Under the pieces are notes generated by a model. It saw only the letters and a program-made list of their open reading frames with translations, was not told where the DNA came from and searched no databases. DNA of 6,220 nt from NCBI GenBank assembly GCA_024643585.1, contig JAHEMP010000145.1, positions 1 to 6,220 on the forward strand, written 5' to 3'. The stretch comes from Crocinitomicaceae bacterium (lineage in GTDB: Bacteria > Bacteroidota > Bacteroidia > Flavobacteriales_D > Crocinitomicaceae). Made by a program: the position numbers and the translations under genes. Below, one piece after another: positions 1-6,131 of this stretch (positions are counted from its first letter, which is position 1; each line of letters begins with the position of its first letter).

Positions 1-1671
1 TGTACCTGTAGAATTTGGTTTTTTAATCCAAACATATTCTACTGGACCGATACCACCTGTTGCTGGTAAAATACTAATAAAACCTTCTGGATCGAACGGA
101 CCACAGTTTTGTTGGTCATAACCAATTGCACCTGGAGAGGTTAATTGACAACATGCAGGAGCACTATTGATGGTTGTTGAAGCTACCCCTGAGCAACCGT
201 TTGCATCCGTTGCTGTTACAGAATAGGTTGCAGGAGCCAATCCATTAATTGTCGCAGTTGTGGCTCCGTTACTCCACAGGTACGTGTAAGGTCCAGTTCC
301 ACCAGAAACAGATGCGGTTGCAGATCCTAAATTATTATTGTTGCAATCGCCATCTGTTTTTGTAATAGTTGCTGTTAAACCATTCGAAGCATTTACTATT
401 ACACTAATCATGTTTGATTCACCGTTGTAGCTTGTACAACCAGCTCTTCTTGCACATCTAATATAATAAGTCGTTGAAGTTACACACGGTAAACTAAGTG
501 TAGGTGTATTTGTCGATCCAGGCACCATTGTCCAACCATTATTTCCATAATTTGGATAATTCGGTAGAGAATTTTGCATCCAAACATATTCTATTGCTCC
601 TGTTCCAGAACCGCCACTTGGTAAAGTTGTATTGCCAATGGTCAGACCACAAGCCTGACCGCAAGATGTTGCACCACCATTAATTGTTCCACCTGAAGTT
701 AATGGGCAACAATTAATCGTAATGCTAATTTTGTTTGATTCACCTAGCCAACTTGTACAACCAGATCTTCTGGAGCAACGAACATAATAAGTTGTTGAAT
801 TTACACATCCAGGAGATAGGGTGGAGCTGTTCGAATTTGGAACTGCCGTCCAACCATTTGAAGTGGAAACAGGTGAGCTCCCTGTTGCACTCTGCATCCA
901 AACATATTCAATTGTACCAGATCCGCCAGTAGGTAATGCAGAACTTCCCAAAATAACATTGCAAACTGGTTCGCAACTAGTAGTACCGCCATTTATTGTA
1001 CCACCATTTGTTATATTATCACATGGAGGAGTGCACGAAACATAACTATTGTCAGTAGTTCCATTGTCATAATTTTGATTTAATGCAGTAGCTGCTGAAT
1101 TGAATTGTGAAGCAGTATAACCTGAAGTTGTGTTGCATCCTCCAATAACATTATTTGCCAAAGCCAGGAAAGCGTTAACTGTCATTCCTGCAAACGTCCC
1201 TGAATTGATTGTATAGTTACCCAAAGATACACTCGATGGTGAAAAGTTTGGATCGGTAGCGTCAAAAACGACGTTCAATGTCAAAGCAGTCAACTGACTC
1301 ACCAAAACGTTACCTGCCGATGTAGAGGGGTTAGTATAGGAGGCTGATAAAAATGTCCCAGTACCTCCTGCTGGCAAAAAATTTATTATTGCTGCAGGTG
1401 TTGTGAATAAGTACTTATATCCTGATGCACAGCCAACTGTCAAACCTGATGGAAATGCTGAGCTAAAATTAGCATTCATGTAGTTTGTCGCCGTATTACC
1501 ATTGGGAGCTCCCCAACCACCTACGGTGTAGGTTCTACCCTGACATGCATTTTGTGCCTGTATATTTGTCGTAAACAACAATGTAGACATCACAAAAAAC
1601 GTTAGCAAACCGCTTAAAAAGCTGCTAGAAAAATTCTTTTTCGATACAATAGTTTCAGTTTCCATTTTCAT
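1..1671 (-). CDS. Large secreted surface protein with Cys-rich modules and SprB-type repeat, 3' end outside window
   Basis: The reading frame is open from the ATG at 1671 to position 1 (557 codons, no stop), so only the N-terminal part is present. Residues 1-39 form a signal peptide: lysines at 11-12, a hydrophobic core at about 18-35, and likely cleavage after IQA (39) before QN. Residues 40-216 form one domain with GGWGAPNGN near 52-60 and NYDNGT near 200-205. From memory, similar N-terminal domains occur in other bacterial surface proteins. Residues 217-320 and 321-427 are two homologous Cys-rich modules. Residues 428-506 contain a SprB-like repeat, and a third Cys-rich module starts at 507. 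Such proteins in Bacteroidota are usually outer-surface adhesins or gliding-related proteins exported by the type IX system. The C-terminal sorting domain that would prove this is not visible. An in-frame ATG at 1665 is an alternative start. The start at 1671 has no Shine-Dalgarno sequence, as is normal in this phylum. Confidence 0.9.
   Translation of the reverse strand, partial: MKMETETIVSKKNFSSSFLSGLLTFFVMSTLLFTTNIQAQNACQGRTYTVGGWGAPNGNTATNYMNANFSSAFPSGLTVGCASGYKYLFTTPAAIINFLPAGGTGTFLSASYTNPSTSAGNVLVSQLTALTLNVVFDATDPNFSPSSVSLGNYTINSGTFAGMTVNAFLALANNVIGGCNTTSGYTASQFNSAATALNQNYDNGTTDNSYVSCTPPCDNITNGGTINGGTTSCEPVCNVILGSSALPTGGSGTIEYVWMQSATGSSPVSTSNGWTAVPNSNSSTLSPGCVNSTTYYVRCSRRSGCTSWLGESNKISITINCCPLTSGGTINGGATSCGQACGLTIGNTTLPSGGSGTGAIEYVWMQNSLPNYPNYGNNGWTMVPGSTNTPTLSLPCVTSTTYYIRCARRAGCTSYNGESNMISVIVNASNGLTATITKTDGDCNNNNLGSATASVSGGTGPYTYLWSNGATTATINGLAPATYSVTATDANGCSGVASTTINSAPACCQLTSPGAIGYDQQNCGPFDPEGFISILPATGGIGPVEYVWIKKPNSTGT
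193..309 (-). other. SprB-type repeat domain inside the surface protein
   Basis: Residues 455-493 read VSGGTGPYTYLWSNG, then TTATINGLAPATYSVTATD, then ANGC. This is the typical SprB repeat pattern: SGG-x-GPY-x-Y-x-WSNG, a GL-x-x-x-x-Y-x-V strand pair and a closing D-x-x-GC. It is known from SprB, the mobile gliding adhesin of Flavobacterium johnsoniae, and from many other secreted Bacteroidota proteins. The upstream strand (NGLTATITKTDGDC, 430-443) belongs to the same unit. Only one copy lies in the window, between the second and third Cys-rich modules. The repeat alone does not prove a gliding role. Confidence 0.85.
391..1023 (-). repeat. Two tandem Cys-rich surface modules (104-107 residues each)
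   Basis: Protein residues 217-320 and 321-427 align along their length. Shared blocks are GGTINGG (223 and 327), a TSC-x3-C pair (C233/C237 and C337/C341), GGSGT followed by IEYVWMQ (about 249-260 and 353-366), NGWT (274 and 378), TTYY-x-RC (293-299 and 400-406), RR-x-GCTS (301-307 and 408-414) and GESN-x-IS (310-316 and 417-423). Five cysteines align: 233, 237, 289, 299, 305 against 337, 341, 396, 406, 412. A third copy begins at residue 507 (CCQLTS, then GGIGPVEYVW at 539-548) and runs off the window. The modules look like Ig-like extracellular domains held by disulfides, which is inference. The family is not one I can name. Confidence 0.85.
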
Positions 1672-1678
1672 AAGTTTT

Positions 1679-1694
1679 AACTCTATTAAGAGTT
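1679..1694 (-). repeat. Short hairpin just upstream of the surface-protein start
   Basis: AACTCT-ATTA-AGAGTT forms a perfect 6-bp stem with a 4-base loop. It ends 8 bases before the ATG at 1671, so in the mRNA it would sit where the ribosome loads and could affect translation. The stem is short and A/T-rich, so it may have no function. Confidence 0.35.
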
Positions 1695-1770
1695 TGAGTG
1701 TCAAATTTGCCTGGAGATGGCTATTTGGAAATAAGAAGAAACTAAAAAAATATTCAAAATATTGAAATCA

Positions 1771-1781
1771 TCCGGTCCGGA
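1771..1781. repeat. G+C-rich palindrome TCCGG-T-CCGGA
   Basis: A perfect inverted repeat with 5-base arms around one central base, also readable as a direct CCGG repeat. It stands out in very A/T-rich surroundings, about 100 bp upstream of the surface-protein start and inside its putative leader. It could be a protein-binding site or a methylation or restriction target. No binding family is recognised. Confidence 0.3.
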
Positions 1782-1832
1782 AAAAAGGCTAGTAGCAATA
1801 AACCTAAAACTTGAGTGTTTTCAATATGTAGT

Positions 1833-1896
1833 ATGAGATTTTCATCTCGTAGTTTGTAATTAAAAAAATCTCATTACAATTTGAAAGGAGATTTTT
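1833..1896 (-). promoter_or_regulatory. Overlapping, mutually exclusive hairpins in the putative adhesin leader
   Basis: Four segments can pair in alternative ways. 1864-1872 (AAAAATCTC) pairs with 1888-1896 (GAGATTTTT) as a 9-bp stem with a 15-base loop. 1865-1874 (AAAATCTCAT) is also the exact 10-base reverse complement of 1833-1842 (ATGAGATTTT). 1835-1839 (GAGAT) pairs with 1844-1848 (ATCTC); in minus-strand RNA this is a 5-bp stem capped by a GAAA tetraloop. In the minus-strand transcript the first stem is followed by a run of seven U (including stem bases), like a weak terminator. The competing 10-bp pairing would prevent it. This resembles an attenuator or structural switch, but the function is inference and A/T-rich DNA gives many chance pairings. 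Confidence 0.4.
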
Positions 1897-1902
1897 CGTT
1901 TA

Positions 1903-1933
1903 CAACGTTAAGGGTTATTAGCTTAAATTCAAA
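1903..1933 (-). promoter_or_regulatory. Candidate promoter for the surface-protein gene (TTTG-N19-TAACGTTG)
   Basis: On the minus strand TTTG (1933-1930) is followed after 19 bases by TAACGTTG (1910-1903). The second box differs at one position from the Bacteroidota primary sigma consensus TAnnTTTG, and the spacing fits. Transcription would start near 1897-1899, giving a leader of about 227 nt that begins right at the hairpin region 1833-1896. A closer box, CAAATTTG at 1696-1703, has no TTG at the right distance. No transcript data support either one. Confidence 0.4.
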
Positions 1934-2254
1934 TGAAAGGAATAGTAATTATCGCCATTGTTCATAACTTATTAGACAAAATAAAACACAGCGTTAAAAA
2001 TAAAAATCTGATAATCAATTAAATAAATAAAATTTTTATATCACTATTTTGAGAAATAGGGAGGATACTAATTACAAATCAAAATTTACTATTTTAACAT
2101 TTATAGCTATAATTGTTAAAAATCTGTAAAAAGCAACTCAAAGTGAGGTTATTACCAATTATACTTACAGTAAAAATGGTCTGTATGCCTGTTAAATCGG
2201 TACTTTGAAGTTATTAACATTTTCATAAATGATAACATTCAGAAAATTTTACTC

Positions 2255-2288
2255 ATTTATTTTATTCTATCTTAGATTTAAAATAAAT
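2255..2288. repeat. Perfect 10-bp A/T inverted repeat with 14-base loop
   Basis: ATTTATTTTA (2255-2264) and TAAAATAAAT (2279-2288) are exact reverse complements. The loop itself contains ATCT-T-AGAT, so the whole forms a longer imperfect palindrome. It is followed on the plus strand by four T. The stem has no G or C and would be weak in RNA. It may be a chance product of composition or a protein-binding site. Confidence 0.3.
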
Positions 2289-2547
2289 TTTTCAACGCAT
2301 TTTTTTCTAGTAATAATTTATTGACAATCTAGGAGTAAAATTGTTCGTTGATTTTATCAATCGTAAATTATGTGATGAAAATTAAGAATGTAAACGTTCG
2401 AGTATTAAAACTTTTTTATATTTCGCATCTTTAAATATGGAGGTTTTAATATCAGGATAATTCAAGTTGTCTATATCTTCTGAGAGCTTTTCGAATTAAA
2501 TACAATTTAAACTACAACGAAAATCGCATTCATTTTTGTTTACTATT

Positions 2548-2913
2548 TTATCTCAAAGCCAATAATCTTGACTTAAGTTTTTCTAAACGAATGATAACAT
2601 CGGCGTGTTGAGTTGCTGAATTTTTCGTAGTAGTTCCGATTCGATTATCATCATTTAATTCACCGGATTTTAAAGCCATTTTTGCTCCCTCTAGAGTATA
2701 TCCTTGCTCTTTCACCAAACTGTAAATCTTGTTAAAATTTAGGATGTCTTTTGGAGTGAATAAACGGTTGCCTTTCTTGTTCTTTTTTGGCTTGATAATC
2801 GTGAATTCTTTTTCCCAAAACCGTATTAAAGAGGCATTAACGTCGAACATATCGGCTACTTCGCCGATGCTGTAATAGAGTTTTGTTAATTGAAATTCAG
2901 TTATTTTACTCAA
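2548..2913 (-). CDS. MerR-type HTH transcriptional regulator, TTG start
   Basis: A 121-residue protein with a MerR-type winged-helix domain near the N-terminus: YYSIGEVADMFDVNASLIRFWEKEF at about 13-37 gives the helix-turn-helix, and KKGNRLFTPKDI (46-57) the wing and next helix. The segment EQGYTLEGAKMAL (69-81) is the usual end of the domain. There is no long C-terminal effector domain, only about 40 polar residues, so no ligand can be proposed. Closely similar short MerR proteins are common in Flavobacteriia. The start is TTG at 2913. The frame stays open further upstream but has no ATG there, and the first internal ATG (residue 22) would cut the HTH. The gene is divergent from the NlpC/P60 gene with 48 bp between starts, so control of that gene or of itself is possible but unproven. 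Confidence 0.85.
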   Translation of the reverse strand: MSKITEFQLTKLYYSIGEVADMFDVNASLIRFWEKEFTIIKPKKNKKGNRLFTPKDILNFNKIYSLVKEQGYTLEGAKMALKSGELNDDNRIGTTTKNSATQHADVIIRLEKLKSRLLALR

Positions 2914-2924
2914 GACTATTAAAG

Positions 2925-2953
2925 TTTGATTATCGAAAATAGTTATAATTTTG
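2925..2953 (+). promoter_or_regulatory. Consensus Bacteroidota promoter of the NlpC/P60 gene
   Basis: TTTG (2925-2928), 17 bases, then TAATTTTG (2946-2953) matches the TTTG/TAnnTTTG promoter of Bacteroidota exactly. Transcription should start a few bases after 2953, only about 2-6 bases before the ATG at 2962, so the mRNA would be nearly leaderless. This also argues against a TTG start at 2926, which is part of the -33 element. Confidence 0.65.
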
Positions 2954-2961
2954 CACTCTTC

Positions 2962-3648
2962 ATGAAAGTCAAGGTTGGATTTCTATTTTTTTTATCATTG
3001 ATGTTTTGTTCATTTCGTCCTGCAAATGCTCAAAATGACACGATAAACAAGGCAAAAAAGGCAATTTTGCCCGCAAATCCGGCTGCCCTTAAAAAACAAC
3101 AACAAAGAATCTCAGATTCCATTGCATTGGTGCAAAAGCAAAATAAAGTAGCTGTCAAAGAGGTTCTATTTCTCTCTTCATTGGAGGCAGATTCATTAAA
3201 AAAAGTAGAAGATTCACTTGCGAGAGTTGATGCAAGAAAACCAAGTGCTGAAGCCGACAATTTGATCAAATTCGCCAAGACATTTTTGGGGACTCCATAT
3301 CGTTGGGGTGGAACTACGCCGTCAGGTTTCGATTGCTCGGGTTTCATCTATTACATTATGGGAAATTTTGGATTCAGTACTACTCGAACGAGTTACGGAC
3401 TTTCTGAATTGGGTAGAGTCGTTAAACTTTCAGACGCTCGACCCGGCGATTTGATTTTTTTTAAAGGAAGAAACGTCAACAGTTCGGCTGTAGGTCATGT
3501 TGGCATGATTGCCGAGGTGACTGATGATGCAATAATGGTGATTCATGCTTCAACTAGCCGTGGGGTAGTGCATGAAAATTTTAAAACTAGTCGCTACCTC
3601 ATTCCACGTTATATCAAGGTAAAGCGTTTGGATTTTGGTGAGGAATAA
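2962..3648 (+). CDS. Secreted NlpC/P60-family cell-wall hydrolase
   Basis: A 228-residue protein. Residues 1-23 are a signal peptide (MKVKVGFLFFLSLMF core, cleavage after ANA before QN). Residues 24-95 are a Lys/Ser/Asp-rich, probably helical linker. Residues 98-225 form an NlpC/P60 domain: LGTPYRWGG (109-117), the nucleophile Cys125 in FDCSGF, RPGDLIFF (160-167), His179 in GHVGM and His195 in VIHAS. These give the expected Cys-His-His triad, so the enzyme should be active. The family cleaves peptide bonds in peptidoglycan stem peptides, typically between D-Glu and a diamino acid; the periplasmic location follows from the signal peptide. The start at ATG 2962 is chosen because the signal peptide begins there and the promoter lies just before it. 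A frame extension to a TTG at 2926 would overlap the promoter. It is divergent from the MerR-type gene and followed by its own terminator. Confidence 0.92.
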   Translation: MKVKVGFLFFLSLMFCSFRPANAQNDTINKAKKAILPANPAALKKQQQRISDSIALVQKQNKVAVKEVLFLSSLEADSLKKVEDSLARVDARKPSAEADNLIKFAKTFLGTPYRWGGTTPSGFDCSGFIYYIMGNFGFSTTRTSYGLSELGRVVKLSDARPGDLIFFKGRNVNSSAVGHVGMIAEVTDDAIMVIHASTSRGVVHENFKTSRYLIPRYIKVKRLDFGEE

Positions 3649-3692
3649 TTTGGTTGTGGAAGTTATAAATAACAGGGATAATTGGCCTATTC

Positions 3693-3718
3693 AAAAGCTT
3701 ATATTGTCAGCTTTTTTT
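3693..3718 (+). terminator. Intrinsic terminator after the NlpC/P60 gene
   Basis: AAAAGCT (3693-3699) and AGCTTTT (3709-3715) form a 7-bp stem with a 9-base loop. The stem ends in a run of seven T (3712-3718). It lies 45 bases after the stop codon and points the right way for the plus-strand gene. The stem has only two G-C pairs. Confidence 0.65.
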
Positions 3719-3745
3719 GCGCTATTAATTCGGATTAGTAAGCAT

Positions 3746-3793
3746 AAAAAAAAACACCGCAAACCGTTTCTAAAAACATAAATTTGCGGTGTT
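3746..3793 (-). terminator. Strong intrinsic terminator of the barrel/secreted-protein operon
   Basis: AACACCGCAAA (3753-3763) and TTTGCGGTGTT (3783-3793) are perfect 11-base inverted arms with a 19-base loop. On the minus strand the stem is followed by nine T (the A-run 3746-3754 on the plus strand). It lies 24 bases past the stop of the minus-strand gene at 3817. The stem would also stop plus-strand read-through to some degree. Confidence 0.85.
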
Positions 3794-3816
3794 GAATAAG
3801 ATGTTTATCTTAAAAT

Positions 3817-5292
3817 CTAGTCTAATTTTACTTTCCCAAATCTACTTTTACCAGCACCTGCAACAGTTGCGGCATTTCCAGAAATAAAGATTTCGCCATC
3901 AGACAACACAATAGCATCGGTGATATTGATAAAGATATCGTAAACATCAATGAAGTAAGGTTTTACTTTGCCTTTGTTGTCGATGTCTACAATGGCAATA
4001 GCATCGGGAGAGGAACAAATGTATTTTTCAGGTCTGTTTTTTGTGCTGTAAACGAAATTATTGTAATCAAATTTCTTTCCGTTTTTATGGTGGTCGTTAT
4101 AGGATAAAATCAAATGACCATCCGATTCGTTTATGATTAGCCCCATATGGTCGTCCCAGACTATTGAACCATAACCTTGACGGAATGGAATGGATTTTGC
4201 CCAAATATCATCGTTATGAATTCCAACAACCATTACTTGTTCAAATTGAGTACCAGGCGAAAAAGAGTTACCTCGAATTTGTCCGGTTTGGGATGTTAAA
4301 ACGAAATAAATATCGCCTTTGTCCGTAATTTCAACATGGTATAAACTACTGTTCTCGTGTGTTGTGCTAATTTCTGACATTTCATAAGTCATCAAACTGT
4401 TGTTGGTTGGCTTTCCCTGGGCATTCAAAGTAAATTTGAACAGGCCGGTTAATACAGTTGAGTCTTTCGTAATAGTTCCGTAAAACCCTGCCATAATGTA
4501 TTCTCCGGAAGAGCTTTTCTTAACTGAAAGAATTCTACCATCGTAATTGTCGTCAAGGATATCGTCAAGAGAAAAATCATAAATCAACCGACCAGTTTTC
4601 CCATCGTACAAACTAGCCTCCGAATCTTCTTCTGTTAGGTTTTGAATCAAAAACACATCCTTACTTAACGCAAAATATTTAAAAGCCTTAGCATCAGGAT
4701 CGAAAATGAATTCCTCAGTTACCACATTGTCGTTTGCAGTAACTAGATCCAATTGTCCATAAAGTACTTTTTCTTTTCCCGTAATATTGTCTTTTCGACT
4801 ATAAATACCTTGGTAATTTTCGTTTGAAATGACAACTGAACTATATTGATAATCTGCTTTCTTTCCTAAATCTATTTCAAAAAGGAGTTTCCCTTGTTTT
4901 TCAATTTTTGACAAATCGCTTTCTATCTCGAAAAAACCGAAATATTTCATCTTACTGTCTTTGCTTAAATGCGAAACGATAATCCCGATTCCATCCTTGT
5001 ATTCTATCAAAGATTGAATGGAATTAAACAAACTGAAAGATACTCCTTCCAAATCACCCGTTACGCCATCAAGGGATAAAGTTTCCATCAATTCAAGCTT
5101 GTCCGGTGAGAATTTTTGAATTGATTTTAACTGTTCATTGACAGTATAAAGACTTCCATTTTTATAAACAAAATCACTTAAGTTATTTGTCTTTTTTAAT
5201 TTTTCTCCCCAAACTACTTTTTCGGGTGCTTTTTGAGCCAAACTGAAGTAAGTGAAGCTCAAAAGCAAAATTATGCTCGCTATTATTTTCAT
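3817..5292 (-). CDS. Secreted protein of unknown function, probably beta-rich
   Basis: A 491-residue protein with a signal peptide at 1-19 (MKIIASIILLLSFTYFSLA, cleavage before QK). I do not recognise the family. The mature part is a long series of short beta-like segments separated by polar turns, for example FVYKNGSLYTVNE (41-53), GEYIMAGFYGTITKD (263-277), GDIYFVLTSQTGQI (326-339), HLILSYNDHHKNG (393-405) and GEIFISGNAATVAG (466-479). The spacing suggests a beta-propeller or similar fold, which is inference from pattern only. There are few cysteines, no membrane segment after the signal peptide and no lipobox. The protein ends GKVKLD, without a visible type IX sorting domain, so it probably stays in the periplasm or at the cell surface. 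The gene starts 22 bp after the stop of the outer-membrane barrel gene on the same strand and ends at a strong terminator, so the two are likely co-transcribed and may act together. Confidence 0.85.
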   Translation of the reverse strand: MKIIASIILLLSFTYFSLAQKAPEKVVWGEKLKKTNNLSDFVYKNGSLYTVNEQLKSIQKFSPDKLELMETLSLDGVTGDLEGVSFSLFNSIQSLIEYKDGIGIIVSHLSKDSKMKYFGFFEIESDLSKIEKQGKLLFEIDLGKKADYQYSSVVISNENYQGIYSRKDNITGKEKVLYGQLDLVTANDNVVTEEFIFDPDAKAFKYFALSKDVFLIQNLTEEDSEASLYDGKTGRLIYDFSLDDILDDNYDGRILSVKKSSSGEYIMAGFYGTITKDSTVLTGLFKFTLNAQGKPTNNSLMTYEMSEISTTHENSSLYHVEITDKGDIYFVLTSQTGQIRGNSFSPGTQFEQVMVVGIHNDDIWAKSIPFRQGYGSIVWDDHMGLIINESDGHLILSYNDHHKNGKKFDYNNFVYSTKNRPEKYICSSPDAIAIVDIDNKGKVKPYFIDVYDIFINITDAIVLSDGEIFISGNAATVAGAGKSRFGKVKLD

Positions 5293-5314
5293 ACAAATAG
5301 TTAATGAATGATGA

Positions 5315-6007
5315 TTATCTTTTCCCTAAGTAATATCCAAAAGTCAAAGAAGTTTGGTTAAGTTTCAAAGTTTCATAGCGACGTGGGTCACCAATCAAAT
5401 TAATCAAGCCAATAGAATGTCGTAGGTCTATACGAAAAGCCTCAGTTGAATAACCTAGGCCAATAATTCCTCCCATATTGAAATAATCAGATTTTACATC
5501 CTGAGCCAAATCGTTTGGGTACAGATTACCAAATTCATCTGTTGTACTAGTTGGGCTTAAAAAACGATCAAAGGTCGCTCCTGCAGAAACAAAAACTTCT
5601 CTTGTGATTTGATAGTGCCCCAGTAATTTTAATGAAAAAGTCAATGCCTTTACATCGTATTGCGAAACGGCACTAGTATTGTTTGCATCGTTGGGGTCAA
5701 ATGGAATACTATACAAAGGGTTAAACTTCTCTTCGTAAGACCCTTTAACTTGGGATATGTCAAACTCATACGAGGCATTAAATTTGGACGCCAATACGTG
5801 TGAGTAGGACAATCCTAATGCCGGTGCAAAAGACCCTTTGAAGTCTTTTATTTTAGTGCCATCCATTTCTTTTAATGAAAAAGAATTCTTTTTAACACCG
5901 AGGTTCACAACCATACCCGAATGTCTTTGGGCCATAGCACAGGATGAAAAAGTAACAATTGCAATAAGACCAAATGTAAATTTGGAAACGTTAGGTTTTA
6001 GGTTCAT
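5315..6007 (-). CDS. Predicted outer-membrane beta-barrel protein (PorT-like)
   Basis: A 230-residue protein when started at the ATG at 6007. Residues 1-26 are a signal peptide (basic start, core FGLIAIVTF, end SSCAMA before QRH). The Cys at 23 is not in a good lipobox. The rest alternates hydrophobic and polar residues as in a small barrel: APALGLSYSHVLASKFNASY (61-80), KALTFSLKLLGHYQI (120-134), EVFVSAGATFDRFL (137-150), MGGIIGLGYSTEAFRIDL (178-195) and a final strand QTSLTFGYYLGKR (218-230). This fits the PorT-like outer-membrane barrel families common in Bacteroidota. The ligand or partner is unknown. An in-frame ATG at 6049 would add 14 residues (MLNLPEIIHF...) before the signal peptide, so 6007 is preferred. 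It is first in a probable operon with the secreted protein downstream. Confidence 0.82.
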   Translation of the reverse strand: MNLKPNVSKFTFGLIAIVTFSSCAMAQRHSGMVVNLGVKKNSFSLKEMDGTKIKDFKGSFAPALGLSYSHVLASKFNASYEFDISQVKGSYEEKFNPLYSIPFDPNDANNTSAVSQYDVKALTFSLKLLGHYQITREVFVSAGATFDRFLSPTSTTDEFGNLYPNDLAQDVKSDYFNMGGIIGLGYSTEAFRIDLRHSIGLINLIGDPRRYETLKLNQTSLTFGYYLGKR

Positions 6008-6101
6008 AGTATTATTTATAAAGTGAATAATTTCGGGTAAATTTAGCATAAATACTATAAGGTTAGTCTATTATTTAAATCCTAATAGATTATTGACTCT
6101 A

Positions 6102-6131
6102 CAAATAGATTTCTTGTATTATCGAAAGCAA
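6102..6131 (-). promoter_or_regulatory. Candidate promoter of the barrel/secreted-protein operon
   Basis: On the minus strand TTG (6131-6129), 19 bases, then TCTATTTG (6109-6102) matches TAnnTTTG at five of its six fixed positions with proper spacing. The leader would be about 90 nt to the ATG at 6007. A second weak box, TAAATTTA at 6037-6044, would give about 25 nt but lacks a TTG upstream. The remaining bases up to 6220 contain no gene. TACCTTCG at 6206-6213 on the plus strand may belong to a promoter for a divergent gene beyond the window. Confidence 0.35.

Larger units (their letters stand above)
1672..2547. other. 876-bp A+T-rich gene-free region upstream of the surface protein
   Basis: This stretch lies between the start of the surface-protein gene and the stop of the MerR-type gene. 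No convincing coding frame exists on either strand. The longest tidy small frame noticed is 29 codons from an ATG at 1933 (plus strand), without family features. The part 1672-1933 holds a likely leader and promoter for the surface protein. The part 1934-2547 contains mainly A/T-rich inverted repeats: 2044-2059 (CTATTT/AAATAG), 2255-2288 (10-bp arms), 2348-2360 (TTGAT/ATCAA) and 2516-2540 (an imperfect stem just after the MerR gene). No RNA gene, mobile-element end or recognisable pseudogene was found. Confidence 0.7.

Noticed and set aside
735..1045. Open frames on both strands (735-932 plus, 801-992 minus, 821-1045 plus)
   Set aside because: They lie inside the surface-protein gene in other frames, lack family features, and the main frame (557 open codons with signal peptide and repeats) explains the region.
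1..1671. CRISPR-like or tandem DNA repeats
   Set aside because: The repetition seen is protein-level module homology with diverged DNA, not short identical repeats with spacers.
1933..2022. 29-codon small frame (MKGIVIIAIVHNLL...) on the plus strand
   Set aside because: It is hydrophobic enough to suggest a small membrane peptide, but the candidate promoter of the opposite gene overlaps its start, no plus-strand promoter is visible and such short frames are expected by chance.
2516..2540. Imperfect stem (AACGAAAAT / ATTTTTGTT) after the MerR-type gene as a terminator
   Set aside because: It is A/T-rich, has a mismatch and lacks a clear T-run on the minus strand, so it is too weak to call.
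3030..3347. 105-codon minus-strand frame opposite the NlpC/P60 gene
   Set aside because: It is antisense to a well-supported gene with catalytic motifs and has no recognisable features.
5838..6026. 62-codon plus-strand frame
   Set aside because: It is antisense to the barrel gene's signal peptide and N-terminal region and has no promoter or family pattern.
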